From the NCBI RefSeq assembly GCF_001879695.1, contig NZ_MNBL01000030.1, positions 1 to 43,853 of the forward strand: 43,853 bases of DNA, in the 5' to 3' direction. The position numbers and the translations under genes were made by a program. The stretch comes from Nioella sediminis. GTDB taxonomy: Bacteria > Pseudomonadota > Alphaproteobacteria > Rhodobacterales > Rhodobacteraceae. Below, piece after piece: positions 1-8,389 of the stretch; position 1 is the first letter of the stretch; each line of letters opens with the position of its first letter. The notes below the pieces were generated by a model that ran no database searches, had not been told where the DNA came from, and saw nothing but the letters and a program-made list of their open reading frames with translations.

Positions 1-1
1 G

Positions 2-109
2 ACTGTCGGCATGTATGACATGGACGGCGGCCCCAACTGGCAGACCATCGGCCAGGCCGCGCTGGTATGGGACGTCGAGGGGCAGTTCGTGGATGAGTTC
101 GTGTTCTGA
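2..109 (+). CDS. C-terminal end of an unidentified protein (partial)
   Basis: An open frame runs from the left edge of the window to a TGA stop and encodes the last 35 residues of a protein (TVGMYDMDGGPNWQTIG... ending FVDEFVF). The start lies outside the window. The fragment is acidic and aromatic-rich, with no motif I can assign to a family. It is convergent with the M28 peptidase gene, whose stop lies 27 bases further on. It is called coding because the composition looks protein-like and the frame stays open to the edge; the function is unknown. Confidence 0.55.
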   Translation, partial: TVGMYDMDGGPNWQTIGQAALVWDVEGQFVDEFVF

Positions 110-136
110 GCAGGCTCGGGCGTCCGGATCAATCCG

Positions 137-1108
137 CTAGGTAAGCTCCGCCGCGGTTGCCATGATCGCCACCAGAAGTCGCGTCGCCTGTTCCAGTCGG
201 CCGAAGTCCATCAGCTCCGGCACGTCGCCGCTGGTGTGATAGGGCGGGCCGCTGGCACCGCCGTCATATAGACCGATACAGGGGACGCCCGCCGCCTCGA
301 AGGGCATGTAATCACTGTCCCAGATATCCGTCTGTGCCGTCGCAAGGCTCGTATGCTGCCCTGCCAGGGCCACGGCCATCTGCCCGTAAGCCCCCGCCGC
401 CGCATTGTTGGCGGGGGTCGCGTTGCCCTGATCGTATTCGATGAACAGGGGCGCGGCGGGGTTGGACGGGCGATACCCCAGCATGTCGAGATTAACCATC
501 AGTTCCACCGGCCAGCGCTGTTGCGTGGCCACGGCGGCGCAGCGGGCCGAGCCGATCAGCCCCTGTTCCTCGCCAGTGAAGCCAACGGCCACGATCTGGC
601 GCGTGAATGCCTGCCCCGACAGGATGCGCAGCGCTTCCAGCATTGCGGCGATGCCCGATCCGTTGTCATTGGCTCCCGGTGCGCTGACAGCGGGGTTCTC
701 CGACGTCGTATCCAGATGCGCGCCGAGAAGGATCACTTCACGCCCGTCCAGCGGATCGCCCCAGATCACGTTGTTGCGCACCATCCCGGCAGGCAGCGTC
801 ACGGGCTGGCGCGAGATTGCCCCGCCGGGCCCGGCCTCCGCGAAGGATGCCGCCATCCAGTCCTCGACCGCGCCGTATCCCGGCCCCTCGCTCCACCTTG
901 TGCCAAAACCGGCCAGAGCGTCCACATCCGCGCGCAGCCGTGCCGGATCCACCTGCGCCACCAGATCGGCCACGGCCGGGTTCATCTCCGGCACCCGGAA
1001 CGCGACCTCCGGGCGTGGAACCTTCCCCGGCGCGGTCTGAGCCAACCCCATCCGGGGAAGGGCCAGACCGGCCAGCGCACTCGTTACGAAGAACCGACGG
1101 TCGATCAT
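137..1108 (-). CDS. M28 family zinc metallopeptidase, Tat/Sec exported
   Basis: A 323-residue exported aminopeptidase-like enzyme. The N-terminus MIDRRFFVTSALAGLALP, followed by GLAQ, looks like a twin-arginine or Sec signal with cleavage near residue 24. The M28 two-zinc set is visible: H131 and D133 (GAHLD), D148 (GAND), the catalytic and metal pair E180/E181 (TGEEQG), D208 (NLDMLGY) and H291 (PPYHTSGD). Family members hydrolyse N-terminal residues of peptides in the periplasm or outside the cell, using co-catalytic zinc. The start codon overlaps the stop of the upstream crotonase gene (ATGA), so the two are probably translationally coupled. The substrate cannot be read from the sequence. 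Confidence 0.9.
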   Translation of the reverse strand: MIDRRFFVTSALAGLALPRMGLAQTAPGKVPRPEVAFRVPEMNPAVADLVAQVDPARLRADVDALAGFGTRWSEGPGYGAVEDWMAASFAEAGPGGAISRQPVTLPAGMVRNNVIWGDPLDGREVILLGAHLDTTSENPAVSAPGANDNGSGIAAMLEALRILSGQAFTRQIVAVGFTGEEQGLIGSARCAAVATQQRWPVELMVNLDMLGYRPSNPAAPLFIEYDQGNATPANNAAAGAYGQMAVALAGQHTSLATAQTDIWDSDYMPFEAAGVPCIGLYDGGASGPPYHTSGDVPELMDFGRLEQATRLLVAIMATAAELT

Positions 1109-1896
1109 TTATATTCGGGCTCCCGCCCCTGCATCCGGGCCATGATTGTCTCCACCTGGTTGGGCGCGCCCATCAGCGCCGCCTGCAATTCCGCCTCCAG
1201 CCGCAGCCCCTCGGCGGTCCTGTTCGACCACAACGCATCGACCAGCACCTTGCTGGCCCGCACCGCGTCGGGCGAGCGCGTGGCGAGTTCCTGCGCGAAC
1301 CCCATCGCCGCCGCGAGGGGATCGTCCGACAGCCGCGTCACCAGCCCCTCGGCCAGCGCCTCCTTTCCGCTCATCACCCGCGCTGTCATGATCAGCGCCT
1401 TGGCCCGGTCAGCGGGCATCAGGCGGGGAAGGCTCAGCGAAATCCCCATATCCGGGATCAGCCCCCATTTGCCCTCCATGATCGACAGCTTCGCGTCGGG
1501 CGCGGCGATGCGGAAATCGGCGGCCAGCGCCAGCTGGATTCCGGCCCCGAAACAGACCCCGTCAATCGCCGCGATCACCGGCACCGGCAGATCGGCCAGC
1601 GCCTTGGCCGGGGCCTGAAACCGATTGGCGTCGCCCTCGGGCGCCAGCATCTCGGCCTTGATCGCATCAAGCTGCCCGGCGAAGCCCATCAGCACGGAGG
1701 TATCCATGCCTGCGCTGAAATCGCCCCCCGCGCCCGACAGAACCACCGCGCGCAGCCCCGGCTCATTCGCCAGCGCGCCGCAGGCCGCCACCAGCTCCTC
1801 CAGCAGCTCCATCGTCACGGCGTTCTTCTTCTCGGGCCGGTTGAGGCGCAGTTCCGCCACCGGACCGGTGGCATTCACGATCTCGATCAGGGCCAT
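1105..1896 (-). CDS. Enoyl-CoA hydratase/isomerase (crotonase) family protein
   Basis: A 263-residue single-domain crotonase, the family that stabilises enolate anions of acyl-CoA thioesters. The two oxyanion-hole regions are recognisable: SAGMDTSVL near residues 61-69 and the signature IDGVCFGAGIQLALAADFRIA at about 108-128. IMEGKWGLIPDMG follows where the active-site acid is usually found. The start is the second ATG (MALIEIVN), because GGAGGGG sits 5 bases upstream of it, while the ATG 12 bases earlier has no such site. The 3' end overlaps the M28 peptidase start by 4 bases. Hydratase, isomerase and other crotonase activities cannot be separated from sequence; no beta-oxidation partner is adjacent. 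Confidence 0.9.
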   Translation of the reverse strand: MALIEIVNATGPVAELRLNRPEKKNAVTMELLEELVAACGALANEPGLRAVVLSGAGGDFSAGMDTSVLMGFAGQLDAIKAEMLAPEGDANRFQAPAKALADLPVPVIAAIDGVCFGAGIQLALAADFRIAAPDAKLSIMEGKWGLIPDMGISLSLPRLMPADRAKALIMTARVMSGKEALAEGLVTRLSDDPLAAAMGFAQELATRSPDAVRASKVLVDALWSNRTAEGLRLEAELQAALMGAPNQVETIMARMQGREPEYK

Positions 1897-1967
1897 GCTC
1901 CCCTCCATTCACTTCCGCCCATGGGACGCCGCCCTGTCCCGCGGGTCAAGCCTGACCGCGCGTCGGT

Positions 1968-2918
1968 TCACCCCCGCGCGTGCAGAATGCGGCCAATGAG
2001 GTTCAGCAGAAGCTGCGCCGCGAGGATCGCCGTGGTGTCGGTGTGGTCATAGGCCGGGGCGACCTCCACAAGGTCTACCCCCACGATCCGCTGCCGCTTC
2101 GCCAGCGCCGCCAGCAGTTCCAGCACCTCGTAATAGAGAAACCCCCCGTGGCTCGGCGTGCCGGTGCCGGGCGCGATCGAGGGGTCGAACCCGTCGATGT
2201 CGATGGTCAGGTAGATATCCACGTCCGCCGGGATGCGCGCCAGAACCGCCTCGGTCCCGAGCGCGCGCATCTGCCGGACGGACAGGATGTCTGACCCCAT
2301 CCGCGCCGCATCCTCATAGCCTTCGCGCGCGGTCGACGACACATTGCGAATGCCCAACTGCGTCAGCCCGGTGACATGATCCTGCTCCGCCGCGCGGCGC
2401 ATCGGGTTGCCGTGGCCATGGCGCACCCCGTGCCGTTCATCGACGAAATCCAAGTGAGCGTCGATCTGCACGATGTGGATGGGACCCCGCCCATCAAAGG
2501 CCCGCACACAAGGGATATTGATCGAATGATCGCCCCCCAGAACCACCGGCAAAGCGCCCTTGGCAAGGATCGCCCGAACGCCCGCTTCGATATTGGCGTG
2601 GCTCTTTTCGGTATCCGTATGGACGATATCCGCGTCCCCCATGTCCACGATCCGCGTGCCCGCGCCCAGGTAAGTCACCCCGTCCTCATGGTCATAGGCG
2701 CCCGCATGGCCGAAGGAAAACAGCGTCGAGGCCTCGCGGATCGCCCGCGGACCGAACCGCGCACCGGGCCGCCACTGGGTGCCGAAATCGAACGGCGCGC
2801 CAAGAACGGCCACATCGGCCTCCAGCTTGTCCCAGTCCGGCTGATAGTCGTATTTTCCGAAGGTCGCGATGCCCGTGAAAGGCAGGTTGAGCCGCCCGCT
2901 CTCATATCCATGTGCCAT
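1968..2918 (-). CDS. speB: Agmatinase-type ureohydrolase
   Basis: A 316-residue ureohydrolase of the arginase/agmatinase superfamily. The binuclear manganese ligands are intact: H131 (GGDHSI), D153/H155/D157 (IDAHLDF), and D240/D242 (TIDIDGFDPSIAPGTGTP). Agmatinase splits agmatine into putrescine and urea; the same fold covers guanidinobutyrase, guanidinopropionase and related guanidino-hydrolases, so the substrate is inferred. Translation is placed at the ATG of MAHGYES because AAGGGGAC precedes it by 8 bases; the frame stays open about 120 bases further upstream into a palindrome-bearing intergenic region, which is unlikely to be coded. It is divergent from the transaminase gene, which hints at a shared amine or guanidino-compound route. 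Confidence 0.9.
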   Translation of the reverse strand: MAHGYESGRLNLPFTGIATFGKYDYQPDWDKLEADVAVLGAPFDFGTQWRPGARFGPRAIREASTLFSFGHAGAYDHEDGVTYLGAGTRIVDMGDADIVHTDTEKSHANIEAGVRAILAKGALPVVLGGDHSINIPCVRAFDGRGPIHIVQIDAHLDFVDERHGVRHGHGNPMRRAAEQDHVTGLTQLGIRNVSSTAREGYEDAARMGSDILSVRQMRALGTEAVLARIPADVDIYLTIDIDGFDPSIAPGTGTPSHGGFLYYEVLELLAALAKRQRIVGVDLVEVAPAYDHTDTTAILAAQLLLNLIGRILHARG

Positions 2919-2983
2919 ATGCCGTCCCCTTGAAACCGTCGGCCCAGCTAACCGCCCCACGCGCGGGCTGACAAGGGCGGGCC

Positions 2984-3025
2984 AAAATCCTTGCAAGGAT
3001 TTTCCAACGCTCTTGCAAGAGCGTT
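2984..3025. repeat. Paired 20-bp perfect palindromes
   Basis: Two perfect 20-base palindromes, AAAATCCTTGCAAGGATTTT (2984-3003) and AACGCTCTTGCAAGAGCGTT (3006-3025), are separated by CC and followed by CCCCGC. Both share a CTTGCAAG core. They occupy the spacer between the divergent agmatinase and transaminase genes, so they could form hairpins in either leader transcript or bind a dimeric protein. The same layout recurs at 21370-21411 and, in single form, at 40895. Confidence 0.9.
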
Positions 3026-3085
3026 CCCCGCTTGACGGCACCGGCCCGCTCCTGTCCCCTGACCGAACCAGTGGAAAGGATCAGC

Positions 3086-3991
3086 ATGACTCCCGATCTC
3101 AAGCATGGCGCGGCCTGGATGAAGGGCCGCATCATCCCCATCGCAGAGGCCAGCATCGGCGTCACCGACTGGGGCCTTACCCATTCCGACGTGGCCTATG
3201 ACGTTGTGCCCGTCGTGCAGGGGGCCTTTTTCCGCCTCGACGCCTATCTTGACCGGTTCGAGTCCTCGATGCAGGCCTTGCATATGGACCCCGGCCTGAC
3301 CCGGCCCCGGGTGGCGCAGGCGCTCCATGACATGGTCGCCGCCTCGGGCCTCACCGACGCCTATTGCGCCATGGTCACCGCGCGCGGCACGCCGATTATC
3401 CCCGGCAGCCGCGACCCCCGCGACTGCGCCAACCATTTCTATGCCTGGTGCGTGCCCTATATCCACGTCATAAAACCGGAGGTCATCGAAGAGGGCGCCA
3501 GCCTCTGGATCGCCGAACACACCCGCCGCATCCCGCCCGACAGCGTCAACCCCCGCGCCAAGAATTACCACTGGGGCGACTTCACCCAAGGGCTCTTCGA
3601 GGCCAAGGACAATGGCTATGAAACCGTCGTCCTGCTCGACCACCAAGGCAACCTGACCGAGGGCCCCGGCTTCAACATCTTCCTCGTCGAGGGCAACACC
3701 GTCACCACCCCCGACACCGGCGTGCTGGAAGGCATCAGCCGCCGCACCGCGCTGGAGATCTGCGCCGAAATGGGGCTGAAAACCCGCATCGAACCGATCC
3801 CCGCCAGCCGCCTCGATAGTGCCGACGAGGTCTTCCTGACCTCCTCGGGCGGCGGCATCCTGCCCATCACCAGGGTGGGCACCCGCATCTTCGGCAATGG
3901 CAAACCCGGCCCCGTCGCCACGAAAGCGCGCGAGACCTACTGGCACTGGACCACCCGGCCCGAACACCGGACAGAGATCGCCTACGGCTGA
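3086..3991 (+). CDS. Fold-type IV PLP aminotransferase, (R)-amine-transaminase-like
   Basis: A 301-residue class IV aminotransferase (BCAT/D-amino-acid transaminase fold). The PLP lysine is K159 in NPRAKNYHWGD, and E192 in LTEGPGFNIF is the residue that contacts the pyridine nitrogen. The N-terminal segment THSDVAYDVVPVVQGAFFRL (residues 32-51) resembles the HSD..YDV..V..G.FFRL signature I recall from fungal (R)-selective amine transaminases, rather than typical IlvE. At the two positions that are F and E in the fungal enzymes this protein has Y93 and A95, so specificity may differ. The start ATG has GGAAAGGA upstream; an earlier in-frame ATG at 3032 is rejected for lack of such a site. Amine or branched-chain keto-acid donors are both possible. 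Confidence 0.85.
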   Translation: MTPDLKHGAAWMKGRIIPIAEASIGVTDWGLTHSDVAYDVVPVVQGAFFRLDAYLDRFESSMQALHMDPGLTRPRVAQALHDMVAASGLTDAYCAMVTARGTPIIPGSRDPRDCANHFYAWCVPYIHVIKPEVIEEGASLWIAEHTRRIPPDSVNPRAKNYHWGDFTQGLFEAKDNGYETVVLLDHQGNLTEGPGFNIFLVEGNTVTTPDTGVLEGISRRTALEICAEMGLKTRIEPIPASRLDSADEVFLTSSGGGILPITRVGTRIFGNGKPGPVATKARETYWHWTTRPEHRTEIAYG

Positions 3992-4160
3992 TCCGTTCGC
4001 CAAGCCGATCACATCTTCTGTAGCAATCAAGATGCCCTTTGACAGACTCGCAAAAAAGGCGCTCGCATCGCCCCCGCGCTGCCTGCCCGGCGCGGGACCC
4101 GTCCCCCTCCCAGCAACCACCGGACAAGGGCAGGCCGGACCCATAGACAGGATCACGCGC

Positions 4161-4574
4161 ATGATGATGGTGCGCTGCTATCTCGGCCCCTCTTCCATCG
4201 AGGGAATCGGCGTTTTCACCGCGACCGACATTCGCAAAGGCGGGCTCGTCTGGCTCTATGACAGCCGCTTCGACGTGTCCTACGAAAAAGAGGAGTTGGC
4301 CCGCGTCCCGCGCCATTTCCGCGAGTTCCTCGAACGCTACACATACGACCATCCGCGCGACCCGGACTTCATCGTGCTCGACTGCGACGAAGGCCGGTTC
4401 ATGAACCACGCCGACCTGCCCAATGTCGACCTCACCAACCCCGACAAGGGCATCGCCACGCGCAACATCGCGGCGGGCGAGGAACTGACCTGCGACTATC
4501 GCAGCTTCACCCATGGCAACGTGGAATTCCAACCCACGCGCCACCGGATCGGCCAGATCATGGGCACCGCCTGA
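4161..4574 (+). CDS. Small SET-domain protein
   Basis: A 137-residue protein consisting of little more than a SET domain, the fold of SAM-dependent protein-lysine methyltransferases. Visible motifs are GPSSIEGIGVFTATDIRKG (residues 9-27), the pseudoknot motif RFMNHADLPNVD (79-90) and GIATRNIAAGEELTCDY (97-113). The post-SET cysteines are absent. The 5' end has three successive ATG codons (4161, 4164, 4167) with only a weak GGATC upstream, so the exact start is uncertain. It follows the transaminase by 169 bases on the same strand. Bacterial SET proteins of this size are known, but their targets are mostly unknown; none is suggested by the context here. Confidence 0.85.
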   Translation: MMMVRCYLGPSSIEGIGVFTATDIRKGGLVWLYDSRFDVSYEKEELARVPRHFREFLERYTYDHPRDPDFIVLDCDEGRFMNHADLPNVDLTNPDKGIATRNIAAGEELTCDYRSFTHGNVEFQPTRHRIGQIMGTA

Positions 4575-4622
4575 CCTTTTCATCTTGGCGGAAATACCTC
4601 GGGGTTTGGGGTGGAACCCCAA

Positions 4623-4764
4623 GCGGCCCGACGAGGCCTCCGGCGCCAGCCGGGGGTTGAGGAGGGCCGCCCCCGGATCGACGCCGGCAGGCGGCGAAAC
4701 CGCATTTCATATGCACAGGGGGTGTACGGCGGGTGCACAAGGGGTGTACGCATGGCACCCCCCC
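4623..4764. repeat. Dispersed intergenic repeat, copy A (core plus GTGTAC tail)
   Basis: The core at 4623-4703 begins GCGGCCCGACGAGGCCTCC and ends GACGCCGGCAGGCGGCGAAACCGC (the latter split as GACGCCGGCAGG and CGGCGAAACCGC). It is closely similar to segments at 33429-33502 and 39226-39306. A tail at 4713-4764 carries GGGGGTGTAC, GGGTGCAC and GGGGTGTACGC units, then a short hairpin GGGGTG/CACCCC. It lies between the convergent SET-domain and polA genes, where it may act as an RNA hairpin or a REP-like element. The preceding stretch 4579-4622 (CATCTTGGCGGAAATACCTC) may be part of the same unit. Confidence 0.85.
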
Positions 4765-4772
4765 TTTTCCGC

Positions 4773-7571
4773 TCAATGCGCCTCGGCCCAGTTCGCGCCC
4801 TGACCCGCATCCACGACCAGCGGCACGGCCAGTTTCACGGCAGGCTCCGCCGCGCCTTCCATCACCTCGCGCGCCCGCGCGACCAAGGCATCGGCAGACC
4901 CTTCCTCGACCTCGAAGATCAATTCGTCATGCACCTGCAGCAGCATCTTCGCGGGCAGCCCCTCGATCGCGCTTTCCATACGGATCATCGCCCGCCGGAT
5001 CACATCGGCCGCGGTGCCCTGAATGGGCGCGTTGATCGCAGCGCGATGCGCGAAACCGGCGCGCGGACCTTTCGCATTGATCTCGGGCGTGTGGATCTTG
5101 CGGCCAAAGAGCGTCTGCACGTAGCCCTTTGATTTCGCGAACTCTTTCGTCGCGTCCATGTAGTCCCGGATGCCGGGGAAGCGTTCGAAATAGGTGTTGA
5201 TGAACTCCTGCGCCTCGCCCCTCGGGATGCGCAGGTTCCGTGCCAGGCCAAAGCCCGAGATTCCGTAGATCACCCCGAAATTGATCGCCTTGGCGCGGCG
5301 GCGGATCTCCGGCGTCATGTCCTCCATCGGCACGTTGAACATCTCGGACGCGGTCATCGCGTGGATGTCATCCCCGCGCTTGAACGCGGCCTTCAGCGCG
5401 TCGATCCCGGCGATATGGGCCAGAATACGCAGCTCGATCTGGGAATAGTCAAGTGAGACCAGCACGTTACCGGGTTCGGCCACGAAGGCCTCCCGGATGC
5501 GGCGGCCTTCCTCGGTCCTCACCGGGATGTTCTGCAGGTTCGGGTCGGTCGAGGCCAACCGCCCGGTGGACGCGCCCGACTGGATATAGCTCGTATGCAC
5601 CCGGCCCGTGTCGCGGTTGATATGGTCCTGCAACGCATCCGTATAGGTCGATTTCAGCTTGGAAAGCTGCCGCCAATCCAGCACCCGCGCAGGCAGATCA
5701 TGTTCGGTGGCGAGGTCCTCCAACACATCCGCGCCAGTGGCATAGGCCCCGGTCTTGCCCTTCTTGCCGCCTTCCAGCCCCATCTCGTCAAACAGGATCT
5801 CGCCCAACTGCTTGGGGCTGCCCACGTTGAAGGACCGCCCCGCAAGCTCATGGATTTCCGCCTCCAGACCTGCCATTTTCTGTGCGAAGGCGTTCGACAT
5901 GCGGGACAGCGTATCGCGGTCGACCTTGACGCCGTGGCGTTCCATCCGGGCCAGTACGGGCACCAGCGGGCGTTCGAGCGTTTCATAGACCGTCGTCACC
6001 TTTTCCCGGTGCAGCTGCGGCTTGAACGCCTGCCACAGACGCAGCGTGATGTCGGCATCTTCGGCGGCGTATTTCACTGCCTCATCAATCTTCACCATGT
6101 CAAAAGTGATCGCCGATTTTCCGCTTCCGAGAAGGGACTTGATCGGAATGGGCTCATGGCCCAGATAGCGGTCCGACAGCGCGTCCATCCCGTGCCCGTG
6201 CAGGCCCGCATGCATCGCGTAGGACATCAGCATCGTGTCGTCGATCGGGCCGACGGTGATCCCGTAATTGGCAAAGATCTTGGCGTCGTATTTCATGTTC
6301 TGACCGATCTTGAGGACACTCGGGTCCTCCAGCATCGGCTTCAGAAGCGCCAGCGCGTCCTCCAGCCCCATCTGCCCCTCGGCGAGCGCCGAGCCACCGA
6401 AAAGATCGCCCTCGCCCTCTTTGTGCTGCAAGGGCACGTAACAGGCCTGCCCCGGCTCCACCGACAGGCAGACGCCGACCAGATCGGCGGTCATCTCATC
6501 GAGGCTCGTGGTTTCCGTGTCCACCGCCACATAGCCGCGCGCATGGGCCTTGGCGATCCAGGCGGCGAGCGTTGTGGCGTCGCGCACGCATTCGTAGGCG
6601 TCGGCGTCGAAGGGCACCACCTCGGGTGCAGGCGCATCTGAAGACGCGGCCACCGCGGCAGGTTCCGGGATCTCGGGCGCGTCCATCCCCAGTTGCGTCG
6701 CGATCCGTTTGGTCAGGGTGCGGAACTCCATCTGGGCGAGGAATTCCAGCAGCACTTCCGGCTCCGGGTCGCGCAATTCCAGATCGTCGAGCGTGATTTC
6801 CATCGGCACCTGATCATCCAGCGTGACCAATTGCTTGGACAGGCGGATCTGGTCTGCGAAGTCGATGAGCGTTTGCCGCCGCTTGGGCTGCTTGATCTCT
6901 GCCGCACGCTCCAAAAGCGTTTCCAGATCGCCATATTCGTTGATCAGAAGCGCGGCGGTCTTGATTCCGATCCCCGGTGCACCCGGCACATTGTCGACGC
7001 TGTCACCCGCCAGCGACTGCACATCGACCACCCGTTCCGGCCCGACGCCGAACTTGGCCTCCACGCCCTCGCGGTCGATGCGGCCGTTCTTCATCGCGTC
7101 GAGCATCTCGACGCCGCCACCGACCAACTGCATCAGGTCCTTGTCGGAGCTGATGATGGTGCAGCGCCCGCCCGCTTCGCGCGCCTGCCGGGCCAGCGTC
7201 GCGATGATATCGTCGGCCTCGTAATTCTCCTGCTCGATACAGGCGATGTTGAAGGCGCGTGTGGCCTCTCGCGTCAGCGGAAACTGCGGCACCAGATCCT
7301 CGGGTGCGGGCGGGCGGTTGGCCTTGTATTGGTCGTACAGATCGTTGCGGAAGGTCTTGCCGGAATGATCGAAGATCACCGCCACATGGGTGGGCGCATC
7401 GGGGCCCTTGTTGTCTTCGATCTGCTTGAACAGCATGTTGCAGAACCCCGACACCGCCCCAATGGGCAACCCGTCGGACTTGCGCGTTAGCGGCGGCAGC
7501 GCGTGATAGGCGCGGAAGATAAAGGCCGAGCCGTCGACCAGATGCAGATGATGCCCTTTACCGAATGCCAT
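4773..7571 (-). CDS. polA: DNA polymerase I
   Basis: A 932-residue family A DNA polymerase with all three domains. The 5'-3' flap nuclease covers about residues 1-300 (LVDGSAFIFRAYHALPPL, EADDIIATLA, SSDKDLMQLV, GDSVDNVPGAPGIGIKTA). The 3'-5' proofreading domain at about 340-520 keeps its acidic metal ligands (VDTETTSLDEM, KYDAKIFANYG, YAAEDADITLRLW). The polymerase domain has motif A (DYSQIELRILAHIAG), motif B (RRRAKAINFGVIYGISGFG) and motif C (QVHDELIFEV). It fills gaps in excision repair and removes Okazaki primers. The start has AGGGACGG just upstream. It is 64 bases downstream of the hemolysin III gene, on the same strand. Confidence 0.98.
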   Translation of the reverse strand: MAFGKGHHLHLVDGSAFIFRAYHALPPLTRKSDGLPIGAVSGFCNMLFKQIEDNKGPDAPTHVAVIFDHSGKTFRNDLYDQYKANRPPAPEDLVPQFPLTREATRAFNIACIEQENYEADDIIATLARQAREAGGRCTIISSDKDLMQLVGGGVEMLDAMKNGRIDREGVEAKFGVGPERVVDVQSLAGDSVDNVPGAPGIGIKTAALLINEYGDLETLLERAAEIKQPKRRQTLIDFADQIRLSKQLVTLDDQVPMEITLDDLELRDPEPEVLLEFLAQMEFRTLTKRIATQLGMDAPEIPEPAAVAASSDAPAPEVVPFDADAYECVRDATTLAAWIAKAHARGYVAVDTETTSLDEMTADLVGVCLSVEPGQACYVPLQHKEGEGDLFGGSALAEGQMGLEDALALLKPMLEDPSVLKIGQNMKYDAKIFANYGITVGPIDDTMLMSYAMHAGLHGHGMDALSDRYLGHEPIPIKSLLGSGKSAITFDMVKIDEAVKYAAEDADITLRLWQAFKPQLHREKVTTVYETLERPLVPVLARMERHGVKVDRDTLSRMSNAFAQKMAGLEAEIHELAGRSFNVGSPKQLGEILFDEMGLEGGKKGKTGAYATGADVLEDLATEHDLPARVLDWRQLSKLKSTYTDALQDHINRDTGRVHTSYIQSGASTGRLASTDPNLQNIPVRTEEGRRIREAFVAEPGNVLVSLDYSQIELRILAHIAGIDALKAAFKRGDDIHAMTASEMFNVPMEDMTPEIRRRAKAINFGVIYGISGFGLARNLRIPRGEAQEFINTYFERFPGIRDYMDATKEFAKSKGYVQTLFGRKIHTPEINAKGPRAGFAHRAAINAPIQGTAADVIRRAMIRMESAIEGLPAKMLLQVHDELIFEVEEGSADALVARAREVMEGAAEPAVKLAVPLVVDAGQGANWAEAH

Positions 7572-7635
7572 GTGCCGTCCCTGTTCGCGTTGGTCAGGCC
7601 CCCTGTGTAGCGCGGGGGTCGGGCTTTGGCGAGGG

Positions 7636-8307
7636 TCAGGCGACCTGCGCGGCGTGGATAAAGATGGCCACGAAGAAGACGGTCGAGGCCGCCACCACGA
7701 AGCCGTGCCAGATGGTGTTGTGAAAGCGCATCCGCGACAGCAGCAGGAAGGCCGTGCCCGCCGAATAAAGCAACCCGCCCACCACCATCAGCACCACGAC
7801 CGGGGTCGACATCAGCGCCAGCAGGTCACGCCCGCCGATCACCACCGCCCATCCCATGCCGAGGCAGATCAGGACGCCGATCACCGTGGACCACTTGCGG
7901 ACCAGGAAATTGCCGACAGTCGCCACAAGCGCCACGGCCCAGATCACCGCCAGAATGCCCGTCCCGGTGCCCGACAGAAGGGCGAAGGGCGTGTAGGTTC
8001 CGGCGATCTTCAGGTAGATCGCGGCGTGATCGAACCGGCGCAGCAGATCGCGCCAGTCGGGTGTCGGCAGGTGATTGTAAAGAAGCGAGGCGGTCAGCAT
8101 CGCAATCAGCGTGGTGCCATAGATCGACACGCCGACGATCCCCGGTGCCCCCGTCTGCCACATGGCCGTGAGGGTGATCAGCACCGGAACCGCGCCGATG
8201 GCAAGGATCAGTGCCGCCAGGTGGACGATGGCATCGCTCAGCAGTTCCGCCCGGGTATAGATCCGGGACGCATGGGGCATCGGTACGGGATCAGGGTGTA
8301 TCGCCAT
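7636..8307 (-). CDS. Hemolysin III family (PAQR/TrhA-type) membrane protein
   Basis: A 223-residue integral membrane protein with about seven hydrophobic segments. Diagnostic family motifs are RRFDHAAIYLKIAGTYTPFALL (split here as RRFDHAAIYL and KIAGTYTPFALL, about residues 89-110) and FHNTIWHGFVVAAS near the C-terminus. The Asp/His residues of these motifs form a putative metal site in the wider PAQR/CREST superfamily. Bacterial members of the HlyIII/TrhA group have been linked to membrane fluidity and lipid homeostasis; hemolysis is a historical name. The gene lies immediately upstream of polA, with no obvious functional link. Confidence 0.88.
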   Translation of the reverse strand: MAIHPDPVPMPHASRIYTRAELLSDAIVHLAALILAIGAVPVLITLTAMWQTGAPGIVGVSIYGTTLIAMLTASLLYNHLPTPDWRDLLRRFDHAAIYLKIAGTYTPFALLSGTGTGILAVIWAVALVATVGNFLVRKWSTVIGVLICLGMGWAVVIGGRDLLALMSTPVVVLMVVGGLLYSAGTAFLLLSRMRFHNTIWHGFVVAASTVFFVAIFIHAAQVA

Positions 8308-8389
8308 AATCCAAGGATATCACCGCTCCGCCTCCCGACAATGCGGGGCAGGCGGATGACCTTGGGGCAATCGGGCGGATCGGCGGGGA

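Noticed and set aside
2948-4162. Long open frame of about 400 codons antisense to the transaminase and SET genes
   Set aside because: It is the reverse-complement shadow of two well-supported genes; the translation is Gly/Ala/Val-rich, typical of antisense frames in GC-rich DNA.
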